A DNA stretch of 64,000 nt from NCBI RefSeq assembly GCF_012927305.1, contig NZ_JABBGH010000003.1, forward strand, positions 1,151,104-1,215,103. The letters are read 5' to 3'. Below the pieces are notes generated by a model that saw nothing but the letters and a program-made list of their open reading frames with translations, had not been told where the DNA came from and did no database searches. Below, piece by piece: positions 18,060-26,448 of the stretch (its first letter is position 1; the number at the start of each line of letters is the position of its first letter). The position numbers and the translations under genes are program-made. Origin of the DNA: Hymenobacter polaris (GTDB lineage: Bacteria > Bacteroidota > Bacteroidia > Cytophagales > Hymenobacteraceae).

Positions 18060-18064
18060 TAGCC

Positions 18065-18733
18065 ATGTCCACTTCCCGCGAAGCTATGCTGGCCCGCATT
18101 CGCACTGCGCTGGCGGCCGGGCCGGCGCCCGCCCCGCCCGAGCCCGACTGGGCGGCCCCGGTGCATCCGCCGCTGCCCCCTGGCGCCACCCTGGCTGAAG
18201 TGTTCGCGGCTAATTTTCAGCGCATTGGGGGGGAGTTCTTTTACTGTGACACCCTAGGAGCGCTGGGCGAGCAGCTGCAAACCTGGCTAACCGAGCGGCT
18301 GCCGGCGACCGGTGGCCGGTTTTACGCCTGGGAACCCGCTATGCAGGCGCTGCTGGCTGCCGCTGGCGTACCTTTTCAGGCCGATGAAGAGGAGTTTATC
18401 GACCAGGCTGCGGCGGGGCTCACGAGCTGCGAGGCGCTGGTGGCGCGCACGGGCAGCCTACTGCTAAGCGCCGCCACGGCCAGCGGGCGGCGCCTCAGCA
18501 TCTACCCCGAGCAGCACGTGGTGCTGGCCCGCCCCAGCCAGGTGGTGGTCGAAATAGCCGACGCGCTGGCCGTGACGGCCGCCCGCTACGGCGGGGTGCT
18601 GCCGTCCATGCTTTCGCTCACCACGGGGCCCAGCCGCACGGCTGATATTGAAAAAACGCTGGTACTCGGGGCCCACGGCCCGCGCCGGCTCACGCTGTTT
18701 CTGCTTGCTGATGGTGCCGAAAACCTGGCCTGA
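18065..18733 (+). CDS. LUD domain protein (LutC/YkgG-like)
   Basis: 222 residues from the ATG at 18065, chosen because it directly follows a TACCTTTG promoter box. The LUD fold shows in ALVARTGSLLLSAATASGRRLSIYP (in part, ~134-158), HVVLARPSQVVVEI and SLTTGPSRTADIEKTLVLGAHGP. These match the single-domain LutC family linked to lactate utilisation, but no lutA or lutB is adjacent, so the role is uncertain. Its 3' end overlaps the lpxH start by 23 bases, indicating translational coupling with lipid A synthesis. Confidence 0.85.
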   Translation: MSTSREAMLARIRTALAAGPAPAPPEPDWAAPVHPPLPPGATLAEVFAANFQRIGGEFFYCDTLGALGEQLQTWLTERLPATGGRFYAWEPAMQALLAAAGVPFQADEEEFIDQAAAGLTSCEALVARTGSLLLSAATASGRRLSIYPEQHVVLARPSQVVVEIADALAVTAARYGGVLPSMLSLTTGPSRTADIEKTLVLGAHGPRRLTLFLLADGAENLA

Positions 18734-19502
18734 GCTGCCGCCCCAGGCCCTAGGGCCCGGCCAGCAGGTATACTTCGCCTCCGACTTCCACCTGGGTGTG
18801 CCCGACGCTGCCACCTCGCGCGAGCGGGAGCGCCGCATTGTGCGCTGGCTCGACCAGGCAGCCCGCGATGCGGCGGCCATTTACCTGCTCGGCGACGTGT
18901 TCGACTTCTGGTTTGAGTACAAGCATGCCATCCCCAAGGGCTTCAGCCGGCTGCAGGGCAAGCTGGCCGAGCTGACCGATAGCGGCCTGCCCGTCACGCT
19001 CTTTACCGGCAACCACGACCTGTGGATGTTCGACTACTTCACCCAGGAGATGGGCATTCCGGTGCACCGCCAGCCGGTAAGCCAACAGATTGGCGATAAA
19101 TACTTTCACCTGGGCCACGGCGACGGCCTGGGGCCCGGCGACTTTGCCTACCGCCGCGTGCTGAAGCCCGTGTTTGAGTCGCGCCTGATGCAGTGGCTGT
19201 TTGCCCGCGTGCACCCCAACCTGGGCATTGGCTTGGCCAATGGCTGGAGCCAGCGCTCGCGCCTGAGCAACGGTGCGGCCGACGAGAACTATTTTGGCGA
19301 AGACGAGTGGCTGCTGCAATACTGCCGGGCCGTGGAGGCGCGCCGCCACCACGATTACTACGTGTTTGGCCACCGCCACCTGCCCCTCGACGTAGCAGTA
19401 GGCCCCGGCAGCCGCTACCTTAACCTCGGCGAGTGGGTCAATTATTGCTCGTATGGGGTGTATGATGGGAGTACGATGGAACTGTGCGACTACAAGGGCT
19501 AG
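18711..19502 (+). CDS. lpxH: UDP-2,3-diacylglucosamine diphosphatase, LpxH-type metallophosphoesterase
   Basis: 263 residues from the ATG at 18711. The metallophosphatase motifs appear in order: SDFHLG, GDVFDFWFEYKH, GNHDLWMFDY, HLGHGDGLGPGDF and FGHRHLP. The FDFWFEY and GDGLGPGD segments are typical of LpxH/LpxH2, which hydrolyses UDP-2,3-diacylglucosamine to lipid X on the inner face of the inner membrane. It overlaps the LUD gene by 23 bases and the next gene by up to 50 bases, forming a tight three-gene operon. A general metallophosphatase role is the alternative. Confidence 0.85.
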   Translation: MVPKTWPELPPQALGPGQQVYFASDFHLGVPDAATSRERERRIVRWLDQAARDAAAIYLLGDVFDFWFEYKHAIPKGFSRLQGKLAELTDSGLPVTLFTGNHDLWMFDYFTQEMGIPVHRQPVSQQIGDKYFHLGHGDGLGPGDFAYRRVLKPVFESRLMQWLFARVHPNLGIGLANGWSQRSRLSNGAADENYFGEDEWLLQYCRAVEARRHHDYYVFGHRHLPLDVAVGPGSRYLNLGEWVNYCSYGVYDGSTMELCDYKG

Positions 19503-20418
19503 CCGGCGCCTGGCGCTGATGGCGGCCTGCCTGCTGCCCCTATTGGCCTGCGCCCAGGCCAACGTGCCCGCGGGCGCCTCGGTGGCCCCGGCGGCCGGCC
19601 TGGCCCCGGTCGAGTCGACGCGCCTGCCGGGCCAGATTAGCCCGACGGCACCCGCGCCGGCCGCCGCCACTTGGCTGCCCATAAAGGCCCTAGGGCTGCC
19701 CGCGCCCGGCCCGGCCTCGCTGGATAGACGCGGCACGCTCTACGTGGCCGACCGCGACAACAACCTGCGCCAGCTCAGCCGCGAGGGGGCGCCGCTTAAT
19801 ACGTACTCGCCCGCCCAGCCGGGCCACGTGGCCCTGATTGAAGCCTGGAACCAGAACAGCCTGCTGGTTTTTTACGACGACCGCCAGCAGGTGCTGCTGC
19901 TCGACCGCTTTCTGGCGCCGCTGAGCGAGATACGGCTGGCCGACTACGTGGACGGCACCGTGCGCACCGCCACCCTGGCCCCCGACGGCCTGCTGTGGCT
20001 GCTCGACGAAAGCACCCTCAATCTGCGCGAGTTCGACCCCCAGGCCCTGCGCGTGGTGCAGAGCACGCCGCTCGATTTGCTGATTGGGCGCGGCGCGCGG
20101 CCCGACTTCCGCTTCCTGCGCCAGTACCAAAACAACGTGTACCTGGTAGACCGCGCCAGCGGCATCTTCGTATTCGATAACCTAGGCAACTACCGCAAGA
20201 AGCTGCCCTTTGCGGGCCTCGACAACATCACGTTCAGAGGCGATGAGCTGGTGTACCTCAGCGGCGGGCTGCTGCACTTCTTCCACCTCTACAACCTCAC
20301 CGAGCGCACCCAGGCCCTGCCCGACGGCCTCGATGCAACGACCGTGCGCCAGGTGCTGCTGGGCGATGACTTTGGATATTTTATAACCGCGGCCGGAGTG
20401 CAGATTTACCGGCTTTGA
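19453..20418 (+). CDS. Exported beta-propeller-like protein, probable lipoprotein
   Basis: 321 residues from the first ATG (19453); ATGs at 19462 and 19465 are equally possible. A hydrophobic segment LALMAACLLPLLAC followed by AQA resembles a lipoprotein signal. The mature part has repeated beta blades (GTLYVADRDNNLRQLS, NSLLVFYDDRQQVLLLD, GLLWLLDESTLNLREFD, NNVYLVDRASGIFVFD) like an NHL/SMP-30 propeller. No catalytic motif is recognised. Its start is embedded in lpxH, so expression is probably coupled. Confidence 0.7.
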   Translation: MGCMMGVRWNCATTRASRRLALMAACLLPLLACAQANVPAGASVAPAAGLAPVESTRLPGQISPTAPAPAAATWLPIKALGLPAPGPASLDRRGTLYVADRDNNLRQLSREGAPLNTYSPAQPGHVALIEAWNQNSLLVFYDDRQQVLLLDRFLAPLSEIRLADYVDGTVRTATLAPDGLLWLLDESTLNLREFDPQALRVVQSTPLDLLIGRGARPDFRFLRQYQNNVYLVDRASGIFVFDNLGNYRKKLPFAGLDNITFRGDELVYLSGGLLHFFHLYNLTERTQALPDGLDATTVRQVLLGDDFGYFITAAGVQIYRL

Positions 20419-20585
20419 GGCGCGCCCCGAAATGCTGGTAGTGAGGTCTTGCCGGCCGGTACGGTACGGCTAAGCGTAAGTAAATGATTGAAAGTAACTA
20501 GGTTGCAGAAAGCGCCTAGGCCGTAACTCGCCTTCAAAAGGGCCGTTAGCCTAGGAGTAATCTTTTCCACCTTGTTCCTTTTCCC

Positions 20586-21749
20586 ATGAAAGCTTTGATG
20601 TTTCACGGCCCGCGCAACGTTAGCGTCGATACCGTTGACGACCCCATTCTGAAGGACGCGCGCGACGCCATTATCCGCGTGACGAGCACGGCCATTTGCG
20701 GCTCCGACCTGCACATCTACAACGGCTCGCTGCCTACCACGCCCATGGTGCTGGGCCACGAGTTTATGGGCATCGTGGAGGAAGTGGGCAAGGGAATAAG
20801 CAACCTCAAGCGCGGCGACCGCGTGGTGGTGCCCTTTCCGGTGGCGTGCGGCACGTGCTTTTTTTGCAACCACGAGTTGCCCGGCCACTGCGAAAACTCC
20901 AACCCCAAGCACTACGGACCCGAGGGCGGCCTGCTAACCCAGAAGGGCGGCGCGCTCTTCGGCTACACCGACCTCTACGGCGGCTACGACGGCGGCCAGG
21001 CCGAGTTTGTGCGCGTGCCCTACGCCGACTACGGCCCGCGCAAAGTACCCGATTTTCTGAGCGATGAGCAGGTGCTGTTCCTGACCGATATTTTTCCCAC
21101 CGGCTACTCGGGCATCGACTGGGCTGAGGTGCGCGGGGGCGAGTTCGTGGCCATTTTTGGGGCGGGCCCGGTGGGCATTATGGCCGCCAAAAGCGCCTGG
21201 CTGCGCGGCGCGGCTCGGGTGCTCATCATTGACACCCAGCAGTACCGGCTGGACAAGGCCAAGGAAACCACGCGCTGCGAAATTTTGCGTTGGGAAAGCC
21301 ACGACCAGGTGGTGCAGGTAATCCGCGACATGAGCGAGGGCCGCGGCGCCGACGTGTGCGTGGACTGCGTAGGCTTCGAGCCCGACCGCGACCTGCTGGA
21401 CCGGGTGAAGGCGGTGGTGAACCTGGAAAAGGGCTCGCCCAAGATTATTGAAACCTGCATGAGCGCCGTGCGGCGCGGCGGCGTGGTGTCGGTGCTGGGG
21501 GTGTACGCCACCACCAACGACAACTTCCCGGTGGGCCAGTTTTTCGATAAGGGCATCAAACTGGTGGGCGGCCAGGCCCCGGCCCACCGGCACATCGACA
21601 AGCTGCTCGACCATATCATTAAGGGCGAAGTAGTGCTCGACGACATCATCTCGCACCGCCTGCCGCTAAGCCAGGCGGCGCACGGCTACGACATCTTCCG
21701 CCACAAAAAGGACAATTGCCTGAAAGTGGTACTCAAGCCCGGCGAATAG
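20586..21749 (+). CDS. Zinc-dependent alcohol dehydrogenase
   Basis: 387 residues. Catalytic zinc ligands are in ICGSDLHIYNG and GHEFMGIVEEVG; the structural zinc loop is CGTCFFCNHELPGHC. The Rossmann motif GAGPVGIMAA lies near 199. The extended mid-region (GYTDLYGGYDGGQAEFVRVPYAD, in part) and the cofactor-domain sequence are those of the glutathione-independent formaldehyde dehydrogenase/threonine dehydrogenase-like branch of medium-chain dehydrogenases. The physiological substrate is unknown. It is probably monocistronic, with a terminator downstream. Confidence 0.88.
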   Translation: MKALMFHGPRNVSVDTVDDPILKDARDAIIRVTSTAICGSDLHIYNGSLPTTPMVLGHEFMGIVEEVGKGISNLKRGDRVVVPFPVACGTCFFCNHELPGHCENSNPKHYGPEGGLLTQKGGALFGYTDLYGGYDGGQAEFVRVPYADYGPRKVPDFLSDEQVLFLTDIFPTGYSGIDWAEVRGGEFVAIFGAGPVGIMAAKSAWLRGAARVLIIDTQQYRLDKAKETTRCEILRWESHDQVVQVIRDMSEGRGADVCVDCVGFEPDRDLLDRVKAVVNLEKGSPKIIETCMSAVRRGGVVSVLGVYATTNDNFPVGQFFDKGIKLVGGQAPAHRHIDKLLDHIIKGEVVLDDIISHRLPLSQAAHGYDIFRHKKDNCLKVVLKPGE

Positions 21750-21774
21750 CCTTTGGTTACTGCCCCACGTTTGC

Positions 21775-21811
21775 CAAGCGCCTCGGTCCCTGCGGCTGGG
21801 GCGCTTTTTTG
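21775..21811 (+). terminator. Terminator after the alcohol dehydrogenase
   Basis: AAGCGCC...GGGCGCTT hairpin followed by a T-run. Confidence 0.7.
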
Positions 21812-21934
21812 TGGGCCGCGCATTGCGTGGCGCTAGCAGGCCTAGGGATGATAGCGTGATGGTAAGATGAAGGAATATCAAAATTAATCGTTACGTTAGC
21901 GGCCTCAACTTGCTGCCGGTTAGTTCGCTACCTC

Positions 21935-22603
21935 ATGGATGACGAAGCGCTGATTAGCCAGAAGATAGCGGAAATTGCCGCCACGGCCGACCAGTATCCC
22001 TGCGTGGTCATTATTCACCACGTGCCCACGCAAACCGTGCGCTACATGTCGGCGTGGGGCCTGCGCCTGCTGGGCGCCACCCTGGAAGAGCTGCGGGCCC
22101 TAGGGCCCCAGTTCTCGCCCACTTACTTTAATACTGCGGAGTCGGACGAATACGTGGCGCAGGCGTTTGAACTGGTACATAAAAACAGTCAACCCGAGGT
22201 GCAGACTTGCTTTCAGCAGGCGCGCACCACCGAGCGCCCCGGCTGGAGCTGGTACCTCACGGCCATGCGCCGGCTACTGAGCGACGCGCAGGGCGCGCCC
22301 CTGCTGCTGCTATGCCTGGCCGTGCCGCTGCACCCCGACAACCACTTTGCCGCCAAGGTGCAGCGCCTGATTGATGATAACGGCTTTTTGCGCGCCAATA
22401 GCAGCCGCTACGCCACGCTCACCACGCGCGAGCGCGCCGTGCTGCGCCTGCTGGCCCTAGGGCACAGCGCGGCCGAAATAGCCGGCCAGCTCTTTATTTC
22501 GGTGCAAACGGCCGAAACCCACCGCCGCAACATTCGGCATAAGCTGGCGGCGCCTTCGCTATTCGAGCTAGGGCAGTACGCGCGGGCTTTCGACTTGATT
22601 TAG
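21935..22603 (+). CDS. LuxR-type response transcription factor with N-terminal PAS-like domain
   Basis: 222 residues. The C-terminal helix-turn-helix (~165-222: LTTRERAVLRLLALGHSAAEI, ... SVQTAETHRRNIRHKL, quoted in part) is a canonical GerE/LuxR domain. The N-terminal 150 residues resemble a PAS fold (CVVIIHHVPTQTVRYMSAWG, ... LLLLCLAVPLHP) rather than a receiver; no phospho-acceptor Asp triad is visible. It probably senses a small ligand or redox state and binds DNA as a dimer. The gene stands alone and converges on the TonB receptor, so no target can be named. Confidence 0.82.
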   Translation: MDDEALISQKIAEIAATADQYPCVVIIHHVPTQTVRYMSAWGLRLLGATLEELRALGPQFSPTYFNTAESDEYVAQAFELVHKNSQPEVQTCFQQARTTERPGWSWYLTAMRRLLSDAQGAPLLLLCLAVPLHPDNHFAAKVQRLIDDNGFLRANSSRYATLTTRERAVLRLLALGHSAAEIAGQLFISVQTAETHRRNIRHKLAAPSLFELGQYARAFDLI

Positions 22604-22831
22604 CGTTGCCTGGGCGGGCGGGCCCTAGGCCCCGGCGCCCGTGGTAGCCGGCCAAGGTTTGCGGGTGACCAGTGGGCCCGGTGTGGCGCTCACGCCTAGG
22701 TTGTATGAACGGACCAAGCCGCCCTTTGCGCTCGGCCGTGGGCTCGGTGGCCGTCAAGTTTCTTAGCCCAGAAGAACTGCGGCCAGGTGGCTACCCGCTG
22801 CCATTCGCGCCCGCCACGGGCAGTGCCCTGC

Positions 22832-25306
22832 TTAGCCGCCGAAGCCGCCCGTGTCGCCTTTAGGCTGGCTGTCGAGGTTGCTGGCGGGCTTGTTGCTGCC
22901 CAGAAACCAGGTAAAGCCTAGGTAGCCCACGCGCGTCTCATACTTGGTTTGCAGGTCGGTGCTGAGCCCGGCGGCGCCCAGCTCCGAGTACTGGCGGCGC
23001 GTGTTAAAAAGGTCGCTCACGCGCAGCGTAAGCGCCGCCCGGTCGTGCAGCAGGCGCTGGCGCACGGCCACATCGACCCCGTACACGGCTAGCAGGCGGC
23101 CCTGCGGCACCACCTGCGGGGCGCGGTAGTTACCGCTGAGCTGCACGGCCAGGGTCTGGGTTGGGCTAAAAATATTGAGCAGATAGGCCGTGCCGGTAAA
23201 ATTGGCGCGGGTGCCAGCGTCGGTGTAGCTGGCCACTTGGTTGTGGTAAAACGAGCCGTTGGCGGTGATTTTCCACCACTTGGTAACGGTCTGCGACAGC
23301 GATGCTTCCAGCCCGTAGCTGGTGGTGCGGCCCAGGTTCTGGTAGCTGGTGCGGGTGATGAAGTCGGGCTGGCCGCTGAGGCGGGTCGCGAGCGTATCGA
23401 TGGTGCGCAAGCTCTGGATGGCCTGGCTGGTGAAGCGCCCAAACAGCGTCGTGCTGAGCGTGGTGGACTGCCAGCTTACCTGGTGGCCCAACTCGGCTAC
23501 GTGCACGTATTCGGGCCGCAGGTCGGGGTTGCCCACTACGTAGTTGCGCGCATCGGAGTAGATAGGTAACGCAATGATTTGTAGAAAATTAGGTCGGTTC
23601 AGGCGGCGCGCATAGCTGAGCTGCAAGCGCTGGTCGTGGGGTAGGCTGCGCGCCACCGTGGCCGACGGAAATAGGTTGAAAAGGCGCTGGCTGGCCGAGC
23701 CGCTGGGCAGCACCTGCGCCCGCAGCCCGGTAAACTCAGCCCGCAGGCCCGCCTGGTAGTCCCACCGCTCAGCTTTGTGCTGGTAGGTGCCGTAGGCTTG
23801 CGGAATAACCTGCTGGTAGTGATAGCGATACGAGCCGGCCGCCTGCGGAACAAAGTCGGTGCCGGCCACTGGCTGCACCGCGTACTCGGCCGTGCCGGGC
23901 GTTAGCAGTACATCCGTCTTCATGCCGGCTCCCCAGCGGCGCTTATCGCCTAGGGGGTGCACATAGTCCACCTGCGCCGAAGGCATCTGGATGGTCACGT
24001 CGAGCAGCTGCCGGCGCGCTTGCCGGGGGTAGCTGGCGGGCCCGTCCAGCACGCGCTGCTCATTGGTTACGGTGCCGCCATCGAGGGTGTAGGTGGCGCT
24101 GGCTGTTAGCTCGCGGCCGGGCTGCGCCGCCCAGGTGCGGCGGTAGCTGCTCGATAGGCGAGCGTAGTAGAGGTCATCCACTTCTAGATTCTGGTTTTGC
24201 AGGGTAATGGCCGGGTCGGGGTCCCGCGTGAGCAGGGTCGTGAAATTGCTGGTTTGGTGCAGGACATTCTGGTTGACCTCCATGCTTAGAGTGAGGCGCT
24301 GCTGGTCGCTAGGGGAGTAGTCTACCCCCAGCTGTAAGTCTTTGCTGGCCTGGTAGCGCGTGTTCAGGCCGGTTTGGTTGGTGCGGGTGGTGCGGCCGTC
24401 GGCCGTGGCTACCTGCTGCAAAGCCGAGCTGCCGTGAAACCAGTTATTGACCCCGTTGGCACTGCCAAAAAAGTTGAATCTTCCCACTTTGCGGTTGAGG
24501 TTCAGCGCGGCAAAATACTTGTCGCGGGTGCCTAGGGTGGCCAGCGCGTCGCCATTCCAGCTATCCTTAGCCTGCTTTTTCTGCACCAGGTTGATGATGC
24601 CGCCCGCGCCCTGGGCCGAGTAGCGCGCCCCTGGATTGGTAATGACCTCAATGGTTTCGAGGCGGCTGGCGGGCAACTGGTCGAGGCGTAGGTTGCTGGG
24701 CGCGGGCTTGCCATCTAGGTAAAGCGTGACGCCCGTGCTGCCGCGCAGGCTGACTTGCCCGTTCTCGTCCACGGCCACGGAGGGCACCTTTTGCAGCACG
24801 TCGGCCGCCGTGCCGCCCGCGCTGTTCAAGTCTTTGCTCACGTTGATGACTTTCTTGTCCAGGTCATCGACCAGGGCCGCCTTCTCGCCCTGCACCACCA
24901 CGCTGCCGAGCTGCACGGCTGCCGGCGCCAGCCGCCACTCGCCCAGCCTAACCACTGGCGCCGCCGCCCCCAGCACAACGAGCCGGCGGTCGGGCCGGTA
25001 GCCCAGCGCCTCCGCCCGCAGGGCGTAGCGCCCCAGCGCGAGCTTTGTCAGGGTAAAGCTGCCATTTTCAGCGGTTTGGGTATTAGCTACTACCGCCGAG
25101 TCCGGCAGTTGCAGCAGTAGGACGTTGGCAAAGGGCAGGGGCTGGCGCGTGCCCTGGTCGAGCAGCGTGCCCGACACTGCGCCTAGGGTCTGCGCGGGCA
25201 GCCTGCCGGGCCATAGGCCAGCTAGCACCAGCCCCAGCCCGCCCACCCAGCGCCCACCCGGTAAAAGCCTGGTAAGCTGACGCCCCCACCCCCCTAGGCT
25301 CCTCAT
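22832..25306 (-). CDS. TonB-dependent outer-membrane receptor (OMP_b-brl_3 family)
   Basis: 824 residues from the ATG at 25304-25306. An upstream ATG at 25399 would place the promoter palindrome inside the coding region, so I reject it. After a signal peptide (about residues 20-38, ending RLPAQ) come a carboxypeptidase-regulatory-like beta-sandwich (VSGTLLDQGTRQPLPFANVLL), a plug (VLQKVPSVAVDENGQVSLRG, ... NPGARYSAQGAGGIINL) and a long Tyr/Arg-rich barrel. Such receptors import or sense bulky ligands through TonB. No SusD partner is present, so it is not a SusCD pair. The ligand is unknown. It lies downstream of the ECF sigma module in the same orientation. Confidence 0.85.
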   Translation of the reverse strand: MRSLGGWGRQLTRLLPGGRWVGGLGLVLAGLWPGRLPAQTLGAVSGTLLDQGTRQPLPFANVLLLQLPDSAVVANTQTAENGSFTLTKLALGRYALRAEALGYRPDRRLVVLGAAAPVVRLGEWRLAPAAVQLGSVVVQGEKAALVDDLDKKVINVSKDLNSAGGTAADVLQKVPSVAVDENGQVSLRGSTGVTLYLDGKPAPSNLRLDQLPASRLETIEVITNPGARYSAQGAGGIINLVQKKQAKDSWNGDALATLGTRDKYFAALNLNRKVGRFNFFGSANGVNNWFHGSSALQQVATADGRTTRTNQTGLNTRYQASKDLQLGVDYSPSDQQRLTLSMEVNQNVLHQTSNFTTLLTRDPDPAITLQNQNLEVDDLYYARLSSSYRRTWAAQPGRELTASATYTLDGGTVTNEQRVLDGPASYPRQARRQLLDVTIQMPSAQVDYVHPLGDKRRWGAGMKTDVLLTPGTAEYAVQPVAGTDFVPQAAGSYRYHYQQVIPQAYGTYQHKAERWDYQAGLRAEFTGLRAQVLPSGSASQRLFNLFPSATVARSLPHDQRLQLSYARRLNRPNFLQIIALPIYSDARNYVVGNPDLRPEYVHVAELGHQVSWQSTTLSTTLFGRFTSQAIQSLRTIDTLATRLSGQPDFITRTSYQNLGRTTSYGLEASLSQTVTKWWKITANGSFYHNQVASYTDAGTRANFTGTAYLLNIFSPTQTLAVQLSGNYRAPQVVPQGRLLAVYGVDVAVRQRLLHDRAALTLRVSDLFNTRRQYSELGAAGLSTDLQTKYETRVGYLGFTWFLGSNKPASNLDSQPKGDTGGFGG

Positions 25307-25331
25307 AAGCCTGGCAAACAATTGGCTAACA

Positions 25332-25371
25332 AAGTTTATTGCAATGCAAGTTACTAGGTATTGCCTAGTAA
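25332..25371 (-). promoter_or_regulatory. TonB receptor promoter with a 21-bp palindromic operator candidate
   Basis: 25351-25371 reads TTACTAGG-TATTG-CCTAGTAA, with perfect 8-base arms. On the leftward strand a near-consensus -7 box (AAACTTTG, about 25332-25339) follows, so the palindrome overlaps the expected -33 region. This also supports the start at 25306. Confidence 0.5.
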
Positions 25372-25484
25372 ACGGAGCTGAAAATGCCGACTGCTTCATG
25401 AAGCTAGGAACTAGAAAGGGTAGAAAAAAATGCGTGGCTAGGACCCTGGCGCCCGCTGGCTAATGGCTAGCTTGGCGAATAGGC

Positions 25485-25516
25485 GCGCGGCTCAATACCT
25501 AGTGGCAAAGCCGCGC
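25485..25516 (-). terminator. Hairpin 3' of the small membrane-protein gene
   Basis: GCGCGGCT (25485-25492) pairs with AGCCGCGC (25509-25516), just beyond the stop at 25523. There is no strong T-run, so this is a weak terminator or processing hairpin. Confidence 0.45.
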
Positions 25517-25522
25517 ACGGGG

Positions 25523-25951
25523 CTACTTTGCTTGGCGGCGCAGAAACAGGTAATAGGCCAGAAAGCCGAAAGCCGTGCTGAATAGAAGGATAATGACGGA
25601 GTGCAGCCCTAGGGGCAAATACCAGTTGCAGAGCGTGAGCCCTACACTGCTACTCAGCAGCAGCGCCACCCACTTCACTATCCGGTTTTGCTCGTCCTGC
25701 GGGCCGGGCAGCAGGCGCTCGACCACGCGTTCCGAAATGACGGCCGTATCGATTATCTTATTTTTTAATAAGTAATTCAACACCAGCTTAATGGCTCCCA
25801 AAATGAAGTAGCCAAGTAGAAAAAGCGCGACGGCCGGAAAAATGACTCGGCGGCTGAACTCCAGCGTGTTGGTGTCGAGAACCAGGGCGCCTTGCGCGTG
25901 GGCAGCCCCGGCGGCCAGGCAGCAAAGCAGGAGCAGCAAAAAACGTTTCAT
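25523..25951 (-). CDS. Small membrane protein of unknown function in ECF sigma module
   Basis: 142 residues from the ATG at 25949-25951. A signal-like N-terminus (KRFLLLLLCCLAAGAAHA) is followed by helices at roughly 36-60, 92-110 and 115-136, with a charged central loop (SERVVERLLPGPQDEQNRIV). The C-terminus LRRQAK is probably cytoplasmic. I recognise no family. It follows the anti-sigma gene but has its own promoter, matching the one in front of the sigma gene, so it is probably a direct target of this sigma factor. It may act in envelope stress or as a modulator of the anti-sigma factor (inference). Confidence 0.7.
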   Translation of the reverse strand: MKRFLLLLLCCLAAGAAHAQGALVLDTNTLEFSRRVIFPAVALFLLGYFILGAIKLVLNYLLKNKIIDTAVISERVVERLLPGPQDEQNRIVKWVALLLSSSVGLTLCNWYLPLGLHSVIILLFSTAFGFLAYYLFLRRQAK

Positions 25952-25974
25952 AAGTCGGGCCGGGGGTACTACTG

Positions 25975-26005
25975 GATGAGACCGGCCGTTGCCGGTCATG
26001 TTGCA
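25975..26005 (-). promoter_or_regulatory. ECF-type promoter for the small membrane-protein gene
   Basis: Reading leftward: TGCAACAT (26005-25998), 14 bases, GGTCTCAT (25983-25976). The same two boxes with the same 14-base gap occur before the sigma gene. AAC and GTC cores are typical of ECF promoters. Confidence 0.65.
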
Positions 26006-26010
26006 AAAAT

Positions 26011-26448
26011 TTACGAAAAAGTCAACTGGCGCATTTGCTGGCGGTGCCGGGCCACTAGCTCCACGCCTTGCGCGGCCACCAGAAAGCCCACTACCACCGC
26101 CAGCCCAGCCCCTAGCCCGTTGGGCCAGCCCTGGAAAGCCTGCGCCAGCGCGCCCCCCAGCACGGCCAGGAACAAAGCAACTACCCCCAGCACCAGCGCC
26201 GCCACGCCGCCAATCACCCACGAAAAAGCCGGCCGCGCCCGTGGTAGCTGCGCCAAAACGCTGGCCGTGAGGTCGAAATCGAAAGTGGGCGGTGGCAGCT
26301 GCGCCGCCGCCGCAAATAGCTGCTGGTAAGCTGCTACGCGGCTTTGGCACGTGCGGCAGCCACGCAAATGGGTTGCTTCTGGGGCCGACAGCGCGGCCAA
26401 TTCGGCCGCCGCCTGGATGGTGTAGTCGGCGAGGTGGGGGCTGGTCAT
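26011..26448 (-). CDS. Zinc-binding anti-sigma factor
   Basis: 145 residues. The N-terminal H-x3-C-x2-C zinc anti-sigma motif is present (H27, C31, C34 in HLRGCRTC). Two transmembrane helices follow (about 75-98 and 106-127: WVIGGVAALVLGVVALFLAV and LGAGLAVVVGFLVAAQGV), with a short basic C-terminus. The stop/start overlap with the sigma gene is ATGA (26445-26448), the usual sign of stoichiometric sigma/anti-sigma translation. It presumably holds the ECF sigma factor at the inner membrane until a signal releases it. Confidence 0.82.
   Translation of the reverse strand: MTSPHLADYTIQAAAELAALSAPEATHLRGCRTCQSRVAAYQQLFAAAAQLPPPTFDFDLTASVLAQLPRARPAFSWVIGGVAALVLGVVALFLAVLGGALAQAFQGWPNGLGAGLAVVVGFLVAAQGVELVARHRQQMRQLTFS

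Noticed and set aside
25307..25399. N-terminal extension of the TonB receptor to 25399
   Set aside because: It would place the -7 box and the palindrome inside the coding region and add 31 residues ahead of a normal signal peptide.
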